In this document: positions 25,225-33,126 of the stretch, one piece after another | Layout of the letters: every line of letters starts with the position of its first letter | How positions within the stretch are numbered: position 1 is the stretch's first letter | Assembly (NCBI GenBank): GCA_963784135.1 | Contig: CAWAQG010000004.1 | Span: 310,001-374,000, forward strand | Direction of reading: 5' to 3' | Length of the DNA: 64,000 nt | Source: JADFXI01 sp963784135 | GTDB taxonomy: Bacteria > Nitrospirota > Thermodesulfovibrionia > Thermodesulfovibrionales > Dissulfurispiraceae | The notes under the pieces: model-generated | Databases searched by the model: none | The model's input: the letters and a program-made list of their open reading frames with translations, nothing else | What the model was told of the DNA's origin: nothing | Program-made: the position numbers and the translations under genes

Positions 25225-25998
25225 CTAAAGTGATTGTGTGTTTGCAGATCCGAAAAGGGAATCCGCAATATCCGGATTTATGAGATATTTGTTGATCACC
25301 GTTTGCGCTATCTTCATCCCCGCCGCATAATTGGTGATGCGGAAGGGGAACAGAGAGCCGCCGACTTTCTTAAAGTCCGAGAATTCTGCAGAAAGATCCA
25401 TCTTTTTATTGTCTGCGCTAAAATAACCTGTAACTTTTACGATATAAAAATTGTGCATGTCAATAAAAACATCCATTATAGTGCCCTCTTTATCAGTCAG
25501 CCTGAAGACCTCAACATCACTGCCGTTTACAGATGATTTGCCGGCGAAACTTATCTGGTATGATCCCCTCAGCAGATCATGGAGTATGTCCAGGTGCTTA
25601 TACTGATACAACATGGAAAAGTACCTTGGGCCGAATACTTCTTCCGGGGGAAGGCCATCGGCGCTCCTGTATCCTCTGTCACCATTCAATATCCTGAGTT
25701 CCGATGAGCTCTCGTATTTGGTTTCTACGCGGAGTTTCCTTTCTCGTTTGAAGTAAAGCTCATACGTCCCCTGGTCATGTCGCATAAAAGCCTGGATTGA
25801 CCCTTTTGCATGAAGGGAACGTATTCCTTCTACAACCTCTTTGCCGCCATAAGCATCGATTATTTTATTGACCGTAGAGGTAATATGTTGGGCTTCATCT
25901 GTCAGTTCTTCCGCAAGGAGGCTTTCAGGTCTTATGACAAAAAAGACACAGACTAAAATATAAAAAATATGTGCCGTATGATTTCTCATGACAATCAT
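25225..25998 (-). CDS. LolA-like outer-membrane lipoprotein-sorting protein
   Basis: A 257-residue protein with a signal peptide (about 10-29, ending LLAEE) and a LolA/LppX-type half-barrel fold. The start DAYGGKEVVEGIRSLHAKGSI and later LRVETKYESSSELRILNGDRGYR are typical of this superfamily. It probably carries or binds a lipid or lipoprotein in the periplasm. It is convergent with atpC, 13 bases away. True LolA function is uncertain because the superfamily is broad. Confidence 0.65.
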   Translation of the reverse strand: MIVMRNHTAHIFYILVCVFFVIRPESLLAEELTDEAQHITSTVNKIIDAYGGKEVVEGIRSLHAKGSIQAFMRHDQGTYELYFKRERKLRVETKYESSSELRILNGDRGYRSADGLPPEEVFGPRYFSMLYQYKHLDILHDLLRGSYQISFAGKSSVNGSDVEVFRLTDKEGTIMDVFIDMHNFYIVKVTGYFSADNKKMDLSAEFSDFKKVGGSLFPFRITNYAAGMKIAQTVINKYLINPDIADSLFGSANTQSL

Positions 25999-26027
25999 TT
26001 AATGATACTATTTTGTTAAAGTTAATA

Positions 26028-26975
26028 TCAACGCCGGGACCCGGTTCTTCTTATTTCCACATAATGCGCTGCAGCCAGCGCAGCTATGCACCCATCGGAG
26101 GCGGCAACTACTATCTGGTTTGCAAACTGTCGCCTTAAATCTCCAACGGCGAAGACGCCCGGCACGCTCGTCTCACACTTATCATCCGTAATTACGAAGC
26201 CTTGTTCGTTTATTCGGACTTCCGGCGGGACCAACTGATTATTTGGAGAATAGCCGATAAGAATGAAGACGCCATCAGCCTGTAATTCTCCTTTTTCCCC
26301 CGTTTCGGTATTTTCGTAAGAGACCGCTTCAACACCCCTGCCGTCTCCCCTGATTTCCGTAATAATCGTGTTCCAGATTACTTCAATTCCGGGCTCAGAC
26401 ATAAGACGACTTTGCAGTATACTGCTTGCCCGCAGCGTATTTTTCCTATGAACAAGGTATACTTTCTTTGCCAGTCTCGACAGGTAAACTGCCTCCTCGA
26501 CAGCGGTATCTCCCCCACCGACGACAACGACGGTCTTGTCTCTGAAGAAGAAGCCGTCGCATGTGGCGCAATAGGAAACACCCGTGCCATGGTATTCCGC
26601 TTCGCCGGTTATACCGAGCTTTCGCAAGGTCCCTCCCACTGCAATAATCAGGGCAACAGTGTGGAGCAGTTCACCACTTGCAAGACGGACCGAATGGAGC
26701 TCGGTCCCGCATTTTATCGCTGCAACTTCCTGCTGGATGACTCTCAGGCCGAAGGAAGCGGCCTGATGGACCAGTTTTTCTGCCAGATCGAATCCGGTTA
26801 TGCCCTCTAATCCGGGGTAGTTGTCCACCTCTTTTGATATAGCAATCTGGCCGCCTGGCAAGCCTTTCTCGAAAAGGACCGTTTTCAACGCAGCTCTTTT
26901 ACAATATATTCCGGCGGTAAGCCCGGCAGGCCCGCCTCCCACAATAATTACTTCATATGTTTCATCAATCGCCAT
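26028..26975 (-). CDS. trxB: Thioredoxin reductase
   Basis: A 315-residue flavoprotein that reduces thioredoxin with NADPH. It has the FAD motif GGGPAG (13-18), the redox pair C136-x2-C139 (SYCATCDGFFF) and the NADPH motif GGGDTA (153-158) with HRKNTLRAS downstream. The C-terminus has the second FAD motif GVFAVGDLR. An AAGGAGATG ribosome binding site precedes the ATG. Confidence 0.92.
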   Translation of the reverse strand: MAIDETYEVIIVGGGPAGLTAGIYCKRAALKTVLFEKGLPGGQIAISKEVDNYPGLEGITGFDLAEKLVHQAASFGLRVIQQEVAAIKCGTELHSVRLASGELLHTVALIIAVGGTLRKLGITGEAEYHGTGVSYCATCDGFFFRDKTVVVVGGGDTAVEEAVYLSRLAKKVYLVHRKNTLRASSILQSRLMSEPGIEVIWNTIITEIRGDGRGVEAVSYENTETGEKGELQADGVFILIGYSPNNQLVPPEVRINEQGFVITDDKCETSVPGVFAVGDLRRQFANQIVVAASDGCIAALAAAHYVEIRRTGSRR

Positions 26976-27054
26976 AACGCATCTCCTTATATTTAACTAA
27001 AATCTGTTTGTAAACCACAAATTCTTGTCATTGTCTCGAAAGTAGCCCCTGATC

Positions 27055-27122
27055 TGTCACTCCGGCTTGTCCGGAGTCTATACATAACGGCATGGAAAGA
27101 TTCCGGACAAGCCGGAATGACA
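27055..27122. repeat. Dispersed palindromic repeat, TCATTCCGGCTTG family, copy 2
   Basis: TGTCACTCCGGCTTGTCCGG and the opposing TTCCGGACAAGCCGGAATGA are near-complementary arms separated by a spacer of about 25 bases. It lies between trxB and the cardiolipin synthase-like gene and lacks the extra tail of copies 1 and 4. Confidence 0.7.
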
Positions 27123-27152
27123 GCAAGACGTGACTTTATAAACAGACTCCAG

Positions 27153-28346
27153 CTAAAGCCTCCGTCTGAAGAACGAGAAAAAATATTCCTTTGCCTTTTC
27201 CTCAAGCGGCCTGGCACGCCATTCCACAGGATCTATTCTTATAGAGTGTTTAATGTCCTCCTCAAACAGGTCATTAACTTTAGATGCGAAATTGAGATCG
27301 AGTATGCCTACATTTCCTTCGTCGTTATAGCGAAGGGACTGGAAATCGAGATTGGTGGAGCCTATGATGCCCCAGCATTCGTCGAAAAGGGAGGTCTTTG
27401 CGTGCAGAATCTCGCCGGCATAGGAATAAATCTGAATACCGGCCTTAAGCAGCCGCGTAAAAAAGGCGCGTCCCGCATAAGCTGCCGGAGGGAAGTCGGT
27501 TGTCCCCGGCACAAGCAGCCTTACGCGCACTCCGCGCGCAACAGCTTGCTCAAGTGTCTCAACCATTCTCCTGCTTGGAGTGAAATAAGCGGTAGTCAGG
27601 GCGATGTTTTTTCGCGCATGGTTGATACTGTAATAGAGGAGCCTCCGCATTTTTCTTCTTCCCCTGGACGAATTAACAAAAATGGGCATGACCGGAATGG
27701 AACAGCCGTCTCCGCCATGCCCGCAATCTGTATCAGGCGGGCCTTGAATTATTTCCGCCGGCGGTTCGATCATTTCGCCGGCCCATGCAAACCAGTTCTT
27801 TCTGAAGCTCCTGAAGAGTTCGCTTACCACAGGCCCTTCGAGCATAATGCCTGTGTCCCGCCATTTCCTGCCTTTGAGCCTCAGATGAAACCCGCTGTAT
27901 TCGTTGGCGATGTTCAGTCCGCCGGTAAATGCCTTCTGATTGTCAATTACAATAAGCTTACGGTGGTTCCGGTGAACATAATGAGATGGATAAATCCATT
28001 TAAACGGGCGTGATGCCGCCGTCCCGATGCCTGCTTCTTTTAAGCTGTTCCAGAAGCCTCGTGGTGTTCCGAAAGATCCGAAATGGTCGTACAGCAGGTA
28101 TACCCGCACCCCGTCCCGGCTTTTTTGCTTCAATATCTCAGCCAGTTCAGAGCCGGTCTCGTCATTTCTGAATATATAAAATTCAAGACAGAGCAGCCGC
28201 TTAGCGCTTCTGACAGCGTCAAAAATGGTAGTAAAGGATTCCCTTCCCCTCCACAGGAGCTTTATGGAGTGCGCCGTGGAAAACTTTTCCTTGACGAGCT
28301 CTTCGATAGAAGGTGCGGCAAACGTTTGCGTATATTCAGGGGCCAT
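27153..28346 (-). CDS. Phospholipase D-family cardiolipin synthase-like protein
   Basis: A 397-residue protein with two HKD motifs: H128-x-K130 with Asp135 (NHRKLIVID) and H315-x-K317 with Asp322 (LHAKTSLFD). Both are followed by the usual GSTN/GG-type residues. There is no N-terminal membrane segment, so it resembles the ClsB/ClsC type rather than ClsA. It likely condenses two phosphatidylglycerol molecules or a PG and PE at the inner membrane. Confidence 0.8.
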   Translation of the reverse strand: MAPEYTQTFAAPSIEELVKEKFSTAHSIKLLWRGRESFTTIFDAVRSAKRLLCLEFYIFRNDETGSELAEILKQKSRDGVRVYLLYDHFGSFGTPRGFWNSLKEAGIGTAASRPFKWIYPSHYVHRNHRKLIVIDNQKAFTGGLNIANEYSGFHLRLKGRKWRDTGIMLEGPVVSELFRSFRKNWFAWAGEMIEPPAEIIQGPPDTDCGHGGDGCSIPVMPIFVNSSRGRRKMRRLLYYSINHARKNIALTTAYFTPSRRMVETLEQAVARGVRVRLLVPGTTDFPPAAYAGRAFFTRLLKAGIQIYSYAGEILHAKTSLFDECWGIIGSTNLDFQSLRYNDEGNVGILDLNFASKVNDLFEEDIKHSIRIDPVEWRARPLEEKAKEYFFSFFRRRL

Positions 28347-28460
28347 ATGTTTCCCGGGTAATTAGGATGGTGAGGAAATGCAACTATCTACAGCTTAGCG
28401 TACAGTATTTGATACTCTTTTTCAACACCTTTGGAATATATTCCGGGTCGTTTCAAAAAC

Positions 28461-28487
28461 AAAAAAAGGGGGAATGTCGCCATTCCC
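28461..28487 (-). terminator. Rho-independent terminator of the cytochrome c gene
   Basis: On the minus strand GGGAATG and CATTCCC form a 7-bp stem with a 4-base loop, followed by CC and a run of seven T. It lies about 25 bases behind the cytochrome stop codon. Confidence 0.8.
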
Positions 28488-28512
28488 ACTATGTATTAAA
28501 ACAATGAATATC

Positions 28513-29304
28513 TTATTTGTTGTGGCAGGTCAGACAGAGTGCGCTTTGAGCGTCAGATTTCCACAGGAACATTTCACCTGTATTGCCTGTGTCATGCACG
28601 GAGTGGCAGGTGTTGCATTCCATAGTGCCGGTGTTCGAGAGGGCCTGGGTGACCGTCAAATTAGTGGCCAGTGTTGCAGTGTCCGGGTTATTAAGTGAAC
28701 TGTCGGCCAGATGCTGTTGATAAGCTGTTTGATAGTTGAACCCGATAGGATGATGGTTGCTGAGATCGCCGCCGGCGCCGATGTTAAATCCGCTATTCAT
28801 CAGGGTCTTGCTGCCGCTGACTTTGTTAAAGGACCCGGCGTCACCGGAATATTGCTGCAATGCATAGCTTGCAGTAGCGCTGACTCCACCTGCATTACCG
28901 TATGCGGCAGTCGCAATTGAACCGTCATGGCAGCTCAGGCAGAGCTTTGAAACGCTTCCTATTGTAAAACTGGTCGGGGCTGAATGTGCTGTATCCTGAG
29001 GGTTTCCGCCATTGGAATAGAAAGTGAAGCTGCTTTGAGTTGTAATGTCATGGTTCCATAACGGCACATAAGTGAAACCCATACCGGCAGCATCCACCCC
29101 TTTTATAGTATGATGCGGGGCATGGCAATATATGCAAATTCTGTTAGTAGCATCCGATGCATTGCCATAGCCGGCTATGCCGGCTGCTCCGGTTGAACTC
29201 AAGTCGTGCGCGGTACCCACAATAGTAGCACCGGCAAATGCACCTGCTGCAACGGAAAGAAACACAAATAATAGAGACAATGCTGTAAGCATCTTTATTT
29301 TCAT
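28513..29304 (-). CDS. Periplasmic tetrahaem cytochrome c
   Basis: A 263-residue protein with a signal peptide (about 1-25, ending AFAGA) and four CxxCH haem sites: CIYCH (57-61), CLSCH (122-126), CNTCH (230-234) and CLTCH (257-261). The motif spacing and wording (YCHAPHH, SCHDGS) match the doubled-CXXCH family of decahaem-like fragments found in anaerobic respirers. It is probably a periplasmic electron carrier. No redox partner gene adjoins it. The gene has a clear terminator. Confidence 0.85.
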   Translation of the reverse strand: MKIKMLTALSLLFVFLSVAAGAFAGATIVGTAHDLSSTGAAGIAGYGNASDATNRICIYCHAPHHTIKGVDAAGMGFTYVPLWNHDITTQSSFTFYSNGGNPQDTAHSAPTSFTIGSVSKLCLSCHDGSIATAAYGNAGGVSATASYALQQYSGDAGSFNKVSGSKTLMNSGFNIGAGGDLSNHHPIGFNYQTAYQQHLADSSLNNPDTATLATNLTVTQALSNTGTMECNTCHSVHDTGNTGEMFLWKSDAQSALCLTCHNK

Positions 29305-29494
29305 TGGTAAGAGTCCTCTTTTTCCAAGTTTATAGATTCGAGAGAACTTTAAAAATCAGCCTAACGATGATATTTCCGTAAGAAATATTCTAAAAAAACA
29401 ATATTCTTTGTCTGATATTGCAGTCAGCAAAGAAGATTTACGGAGGTGTACCGCTCGAATGCAACTGGTCTATGAATTGAAGCACTAAAAGACA

Positions 29495-29536
29495 GCTCAA
29501 AAAAGCGGCAGGATATAATCCTGCCGCTTTATTTTG
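29495..29536. terminator. Strong hairpin terminator, probably bidirectional
   Basis: AAAGCGGCAGGA (29502-29513) and TCCTGCCGCTTT (29519-29530) form a perfect 12-bp stem with a 5-base loop. On the minus strand a run of T follows; on the plus strand a T-rich stretch follows. It ends the 29567-29884 transcript. Confidence 0.75.
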
Positions 29537-29566
29537 ATTAGCCTTGATATGGACTTTAATTACTAA

Positions 29567-29884
29567 TTATCCGCCCATATCGCCGGCCGCTGCAAACTCG
29601 CGATCAAACTTTTCCGGTACTTTCACTGAGACAACGTCTTCAGCCCCTTTAGAGTATTTTGTCCAGTCGGCCGGACATACCTTTGTCAGAATTTCGAGCT
29701 TCCAGTCAATGACATTTGCAATGTCGCGAAGGTGAGTCACATGGGACTTCAATGTCTCTTTCTCCTCACCCTGCATAAGCTCGACGCATTCTGCCAGATC
29801 AAGTGCCCGCGCTTTCATTTCCGTGAGTTCATCGAACAGTGAGTCGCAGTAGCTTGTGATTTTTATGTTCCTCTTGCTCGCCAT
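29567..29884 (-). CDS. Conserved-looking small cytoplasmic protein of unknown function
   Basis: A 105-residue mostly helical protein without signal peptide or membrane segment. I do not recognise the family. It has a strong ribosome binding site (AAGGAGG) and a dedicated terminator, so it is very likely expressed. It has two cysteines (Cys13 and Cys33) and a third near residue 69. Confidence 0.65.
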   Translation of the reverse strand: MASKRNIKITSYCDSLFDELTEMKARALDLAECVELMQGEEKETLKSHVTHLRDIANVIDWKLEILTKVCPADWTKYSKGAEDVVSVKVPEKFDREFAAAGDMGG

Positions 29885-30031
29885 GGCTGCCTCCTTCTTT
29901 TTAAATTAACCATAATACCAGGCCGTCGTCTTAGCGGGACCATAATAGCCGGATGCGTGACGACCCGTTCCCCGTCCTAAATATAGGATAAAACTTATCC
30001 TGTATTAAGTCAAGAGAATATTTCTGATGTC

Positions 30032-30060
30032 TTCCATCATTTGCCGGAATGCATTATAAT
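30032..30060 (+). promoter_or_regulatory. Possible promoter of the creatininase-family gene
   Basis: TATAAT at 30055-30060 has a weak TTCCAT 17 bases upstream. It lies 27 bases before the ATG at 30087, with GCGAGG as a ribosome binding site between them. Confidence 0.4.
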
Positions 30061-30086
30061 GAGCTAAAAACAAAGCGAGGAATACT

Positions 30087-30809
30087 ATGATTATTTTGGA
30101 AAACATTACTATGACAGATTTCAGGAAGTATTTGCGGCGGACCAAAACTATTGTTTTTCCTTTCGGGACCGTAGAGGAACACGGCAGCCATCTTCCACTG
30201 AATACGGATTCTTTAATTATTTATGAGGCCCTCAGGCGGATGAAACGGAAAAAGGAATTTTTCCTTGCGCCGGTTGTTGATTACGGGGTTTGCACGACGA
30301 CGAAAGATCACCCCGGAACTCTGAGCATAACTCCTGAAACACTCAGGCTGCTCTCAAGAGACCTTGTCACTGAAGCATACAAGAAAGGACTCAGGAATTT
30401 CGTGCTCGTCTCGGGCCATGGGGGCGGCCTTCATATGTCGGCACTTAAGGAAACGGCGGAAGAACTTGTCGAGCGGCTCGATCAGGCAACAATAGCCGTT
30501 TTCACTCCATATGACCTCTTATGGAAAGAACTGTCCGGGATGACAGAAACCCCCAACGATTCACATGCAGGTGAAATGGAGACGTCAATGGTGTTGTACC
30601 TGGCCCCCGAACTCGTTCAGGGAAGGGCGCGGGAGGAGTATCCGAAAATACCGAGGCCTCTGAGTGTAAAGGACAAAGTTAGTTACTGGCCCGGGGGTGT
30701 GTGGGGAAATCCGGGGAAAGCGTCAGCGGCCAAAGGCGAAAAGGCAATTGCACTGATTGCAGCCAAGATCGGTGAAGTGCTGGACCTTGTGGAAAAGAGC
30801 GGGAAATAG
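30087..30809 (+). CDS. Creatininase-family amidohydrolase
   Basis: A 240-residue metal-dependent hydrolase of the creatininase superfamily. Metal ligands are visible in GTVEEHGSHLPLNTD (Glu, His and Asp), VSGHGGG and SHAGEMETSM (Glu). Family members hydrolyse creatinine, cyclic amides or formamides, and some mature peptide cofactors. The substrate is not predictable from the neighbours. It stands just upstream of repeat-rich accessory DNA. Confidence 0.8.
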   Translation: MIILENITMTDFRKYLRRTKTIVFPFGTVEEHGSHLPLNTDSLIIYEALRRMKRKKEFFLAPVVDYGVCTTTKDHPGTLSITPETLRLLSRDLVTEAYKKGLRNFVLVSGHGGGLHMSALKETAEELVERLDQATIAVFTPYDLLWKELSGMTETPNDSHAGEMETSMVLYLAPELVQGRAREEYPKIPRPLSVKDKVSYWPGGVWGNPGKASAAKGEKAIALIAAKIGEVLDLVEKSGK

Positions 30810-30810
30810 T

Positions 30811-30866
30811 AACCCCTCCTAAAAAGAAGTAACCCCTCCTGTCCTCCCCTTAACCTAAGGGGAGGG
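30811..30866. repeat. 55-bp direct repeat, copy 1 (upstream of DUF559 gene)
   Basis: ACCCCTCCT, then AAGAAGTAACCCCTCC and the palindromic CTCCCCTTAACCTAAGGGGAG. It matches 31266-31320 at all but two positions. The two copies flank the DUF559 gene; the second copy contains the end of its coding sequence. Confidence 0.8.
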
Positions 30867-30879
30867 AAGAAGGCGGAAA

Positions 30880-30916
30880 CCCCCTCTTAAGTTAAGAGGG
30901 GGTTAGGGGGAGTTAT
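30880..30916. repeat. 37-bp repeat, copy 1
   Basis: CCCCCTCTTAAGTTAAGAGG followed by a GTTAGGGGGAGTTAT tail, identical to 31682-31718. It contains a perfect inner palindrome around TTAAGTTAA. It leads directly into the DUF559 reading frame. Confidence 0.8.
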
Positions 30917-31286
30917 TAAATACATCAGAAATACTCCTGAATTAAAAGGTAGAAGACAGGAACTGAGGCGCAATCAGACGGATGCTGAGAAGCTCCTGTG
31001 GGAGAAATTGCGCAACAAGGGAATTGAAGGAATAAAATTCTATCGCCAGTATAGCGTGGGGGCATATATCATTGACTTTTATAGCCCCAAAATGAGACTC
31101 GCAATAGAATTAGACGGCGGTCAGCATACCGAAGAAATTAATCGGGAGTACGATGCTGCAAGGACGGAATACTTGAAGGCGCATGGGGTTGAAGTAATAC
31201 GGTTCTGGAATAATGATATAATGTGCAACATTGATAATGTTCTGCAAAAGATCGTTGAAAAGGTGACCCCTCCTGAAAAGAAGTAA
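30915..31286 (+). CDS. DUF559 endonuclease-like protein
   Basis: About 124 codons with the DUF559 (Vsr/PD-(D/E)XK-related) pattern: RRNQTDAEKLLWEKLRNKG, KFYRQYSVGAYIIDFYSP, LAIELDGGQH and VIRFWNNDI. The putative active-site residues (Asp of IDFY, Glu-Asp of ELDGGQH) are intact. No ATG begins the frame: family alignment places the start at ATT (30915), and the first standard alternative is TTG at 31008, which would delete conserved residues. The gene is flanked by repeats and may be mobile (inference). Confidence 0.7.
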   Translation: MKYIRNTPELKGRRQELRRNQTDAEKLLWEKLRNKGIEGIKFYRQYSVGAYIIDFYSPKMRLAIELDGGQHTEEINREYDAARTEYLKAHGVEVIRFWNNDIMCNIDNVLQKIVEKVTPPEKK

Positions 31287-31320
31287 CCCCTCCTGTCCTC
31301 CCCTTAACCTAAGGGGAGGT
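31266..31320. repeat. 55-bp direct repeat, copy 2 (end of DUF559 gene)
   Basis: It is almost identical to 30812-30866 with two substitutions, and it overlaps the last codons and stop of the DUF559 gene. The duplication suggests that another copy of the element once ended at 30866. Confidence 0.8.
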
Positions 31321-31436
31321 AATGGGCGGAGACTGTGGTCTGAAGCATTGAAGAAATGGGTAGAAAGGCATAGAATAAGGCCGGGACTTTGATGAGAGTG
31401 TGCTGACAGGACACGTTTAATTGTTGAGATAGAGAC

Positions 31437-31697
31437 ATGATAAGCGACGAAAGAATAAATGAAGCTGCCGGAAGATTGGCTGAAAGATTTCATGCTTTTC
31501 TTGCTTTGAGAATAATTGATTTCCCTTACACTCATAACATATCCCTCCTTCCGGAAATTGCTTCCAGACATGCAGAATGGATTAAAGACCTGAGCGAAGC
31601 CGAAACTCTTACAGACTACGCAGTCACAGTACGATATCCAGGAGCGGAAAAGGTCACAAAAAAGGACGCCGAGCTTGAATTCCCCCTCTTAAGTTAA
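31437..31697 (+). pseudogene. Truncated HEPN-domain protein
   Basis: An 86-codon frame whose middle part has the HEPN signature seen in minimal-nucleotidyltransferase partners: AFLALRIIDFPYTHNISLLPEI and LTDYAVTVRYPG. The N-terminal third lacks the expected helices, and the C-terminus runs into the 37-bp repeat at 31682, which supplies the last residues (EFPLLS) and the stop. No nucleotidyltransferase partner is present. I read it as a gene cut by the repeat element. Confidence 0.6.
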
Positions 31698-31718
31698 GAG
31701 GGGGTTAGGGGGAGTTAT
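31682..31718. repeat. 37-bp repeat, copy 2, ending the HEPN frame
   Basis: It is identical over 37 bases to 30880-30916. It interrupts the HEPN reading frame and leads into a decayed DUF559 start. Confidence 0.8.
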
Positions 31719-31729
31719 GAGTGGGGGTT

Positions 31730-31768
31730 ACGAAATACAACCGAAATACTCCGCACTTAAAGAGGTAG
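31730..31768 (+). pseudogene. Remnant of a second DUF559 gene start
   Basis: ACG-AAA-TAC-AAC-CGA-AAT continues for about 12 codons (KYNRNTPHLKR) before a TAG. It aligns with KYIRNTPELKGR at the start of the intact DUF559 gene at 30918. Like there, the ATG has changed (to ACG). Only the first codons remain. Confidence 0.55.
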
Positions 31769-31924
31769 CAGCGTGAGCGAGATTGTTATCCGAAGAAGAG
31801 CTTGAGGAACGGTCAACCACCGATGAATCCTCGGTAGTTCAAACAGAAGGCAAACGGCAGATCAGACGAATGCTCCGTAAAACAACCCTGTACTGTCTGA
31901 ATTGCAGTTTTTTGTGACCATATC

Positions 31925-31953
31925 TTGACAAGAATTAAGGAATATGACATAGT
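31925..31953 (+). promoter_or_regulatory. Promoter of the Phd/RelE pair
   Basis: TTGACA (31925-31930) and CATAGT (31948-31953) with a 17-base spacer. A GTAGCTAC palindrome overlaps the -10 and start region and could be an operator for the antitoxin. Confidence 0.5.
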
Positions 31954-31985
31954 AGCTACAAATATAGCCACAGGGAGAAATGTAA

Positions 31986-32249
31986 ATGAAATTCGCCAAT
32001 GTCAGAGAACTCAAGAACAAGACATCCGAGATATTGAGAAACGCCGAGAAAGAGGCCGTGATTATCACGTCCAAGGGCAAACCTCGTGCGATAGTCACTG
32101 CAATATCGGAGGAGGACTTCGAAGATTATCTTCTTGAAAAAAGCGTTGGGCTGCAGGACACCCTCGCTGAGGCGCAGGCAGCGTACCATAGCAAGGGCGG
32201 CGTAACTTTGGAGGATTACTTGTCAAAAAGGAAAAGAAAGCGTGGATAA
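31986..32249 (+). CDS. Phd/YefM-family antitoxin
   Basis: An 87-residue antitoxin. The N-terminal Phd fold is clear: MKFANVRELKNKTSEILRNA, then VIITSKGKPRAIVTAISEEDFED. The C-terminal charged tail (KRKRKRG end) would bind the toxin. It overlaps the toxin start by 8 bases. Confidence 0.85.
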   Translation: MKFANVRELKNKTSEILRNAEKEAVIITSKGKPRAIVTAISEEDFEDYLLEKSVGLQDTLAEAQAAYHSKGGVTLEDYLSKRKRKRG

Positions 32250-32523
32250 CTTTCATATCGTCCTTTCACCCAATGCGGGCAAAGACCTCGATAGCTTCAG
32301 CGACAGTGTTTGTGAGAAGATTGTCCGCGCATTGCAGACGGTCAAGGACAACCCTTTCCAAAGAGGAAAACTGATTAGAAAAATCAGGGGAACGACTTCG
32401 GATTATTACAGGCTTAGGGTTGATAAATATCGGGTGTTTTATATGATTGAAGGAAACCGTGCTGTCATTTTGCGAATTCTCAGTAAAAAAGACGTTGAAC
32501 GGTTTATCGGAAATCTTGACTGA
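32242..32523 (+). CDS. RelE-family toxin
   Basis: A 93-residue toxin of the RelE/ParE superfamily: GKLIRKIRGTTSDYYRLRVDKYRVFYMIEG with the C-terminal VILRILSKKDVERF. This is the usual Phd-RelE arrangement. The start is GTG at 32242 inside the antitoxin gene, consistent with translational coupling. It lies about 0.8 kb upstream of the CRISPR-cas operon. Confidence 0.82.
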   Translation: MDNFHIVLSPNAGKDLDSFSDSVCEKIVRALQTVKDNPFQRGKLIRKIRGTTSDYYRLRVDKYRVFYMIEGNRAVILRILSKKDVERFIGNLD

Positions 32524-32610
32524 AACCGGAGAGCCGGAAAGGGATATTAAAAGTACAGACAAGCACCGGGGTATTATATAATTCAAGGCAACCGCGCTTT
32601 GGAGGTGACG

Positions 32611-33126
32611 ATGAGCGAAATTATACCGATGGAAATAATTGAGAGAAAGATATTCATGATTCGAGGTCATAAGATTATGCTCGATACCGACCTTGCGGAA
32701 TTATACGGCGTTCCAACCAAGGCATTAAACCAGGCCGTAAAGCGGAATAAGGACAGATTTCCTCAAGATTTCATGTTTCAGTTGTCCGAACAGGAAAAGG
32801 CTGAGGTGGTCACAGTATGTGACCACCTCAGGAAGCTTAAATTTTCGCCAACCTTGCCATACGCATTCACTGAACACGGTTCAATTATGCTTGCTGCAGT
32901 ACTAAACAGTCCTATTGCGGTACAAGCCAGCATCCACGTTGTCCGCGCTTTTGTAAGATTAAGGGAGATGCTTGCATCTAATGCAGAATTGGCGAGGAAG
33001 TTGGCGGTGATGGAAAAGAAATACGATCATCAATTCAAGGTGGTTTTCGACGCAATACGCGGGCTTATGGCCCCGCCGGAAGTGAAAAAAAGAAAGATAG
33101 GGTTTAATCGTGAGAATGAGGATTGA
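32611..33126 (+). CDS. ORF6N-domain protein (phage-type DNA-binding)
   Basis: A 171-residue protein. The ORF6N domain covers about residues 8-95 (MIRGHKIMLDTDLAELYGVPTKALNQAVKRN, FPQDFMFQL, LPYAFTEHG). A helical C-terminal part follows (REMLASNAELARKLAVMEKKYDHQFKVVFDAI). ORF6N proteins are linked to phage antirepressors and host-interaction genes. The ATG at 32611 is set by GGAGGTG at 32601-32607. It immediately precedes the cas region. Confidence 0.8.
   Translation: MSEIIPMEIIERKIFMIRGHKIMLDTDLAELYGVPTKALNQAVKRNKDRFPQDFMFQLSEQEKAEVVTVCDHLRKLKFSPTLPYAFTEHGSIMLAAVLNSPIAVQASIHVVRAFVRLREMLASNAELARKLAVMEKKYDHQFKVVFDAIRGLMAPPEVKKRKIGFNRENED
32801..32830. repeat. Perfect 14-bp inverted repeat inside the ORF6N gene
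   Basis: CTGAGGTGGTCACA and TGTGACCACCTCAG are fully complementary with a 3-base spacer. It encodes AEVVTVCDHLR within the domain. Confidence 0.75.

Noticed and set aside
27117..28013. A 298-codon plus-strand frame opposite the phospholipase D gene
   Set aside because: It lies wholly antisense to a gene with intact HKD motifs and has no domain of its own.
32599..32610. TTG start four codons upstream of the ORF6N ATG
   Set aside because: It overlaps the GGAGGTG ribosome binding site that serves the ATG at 32611.
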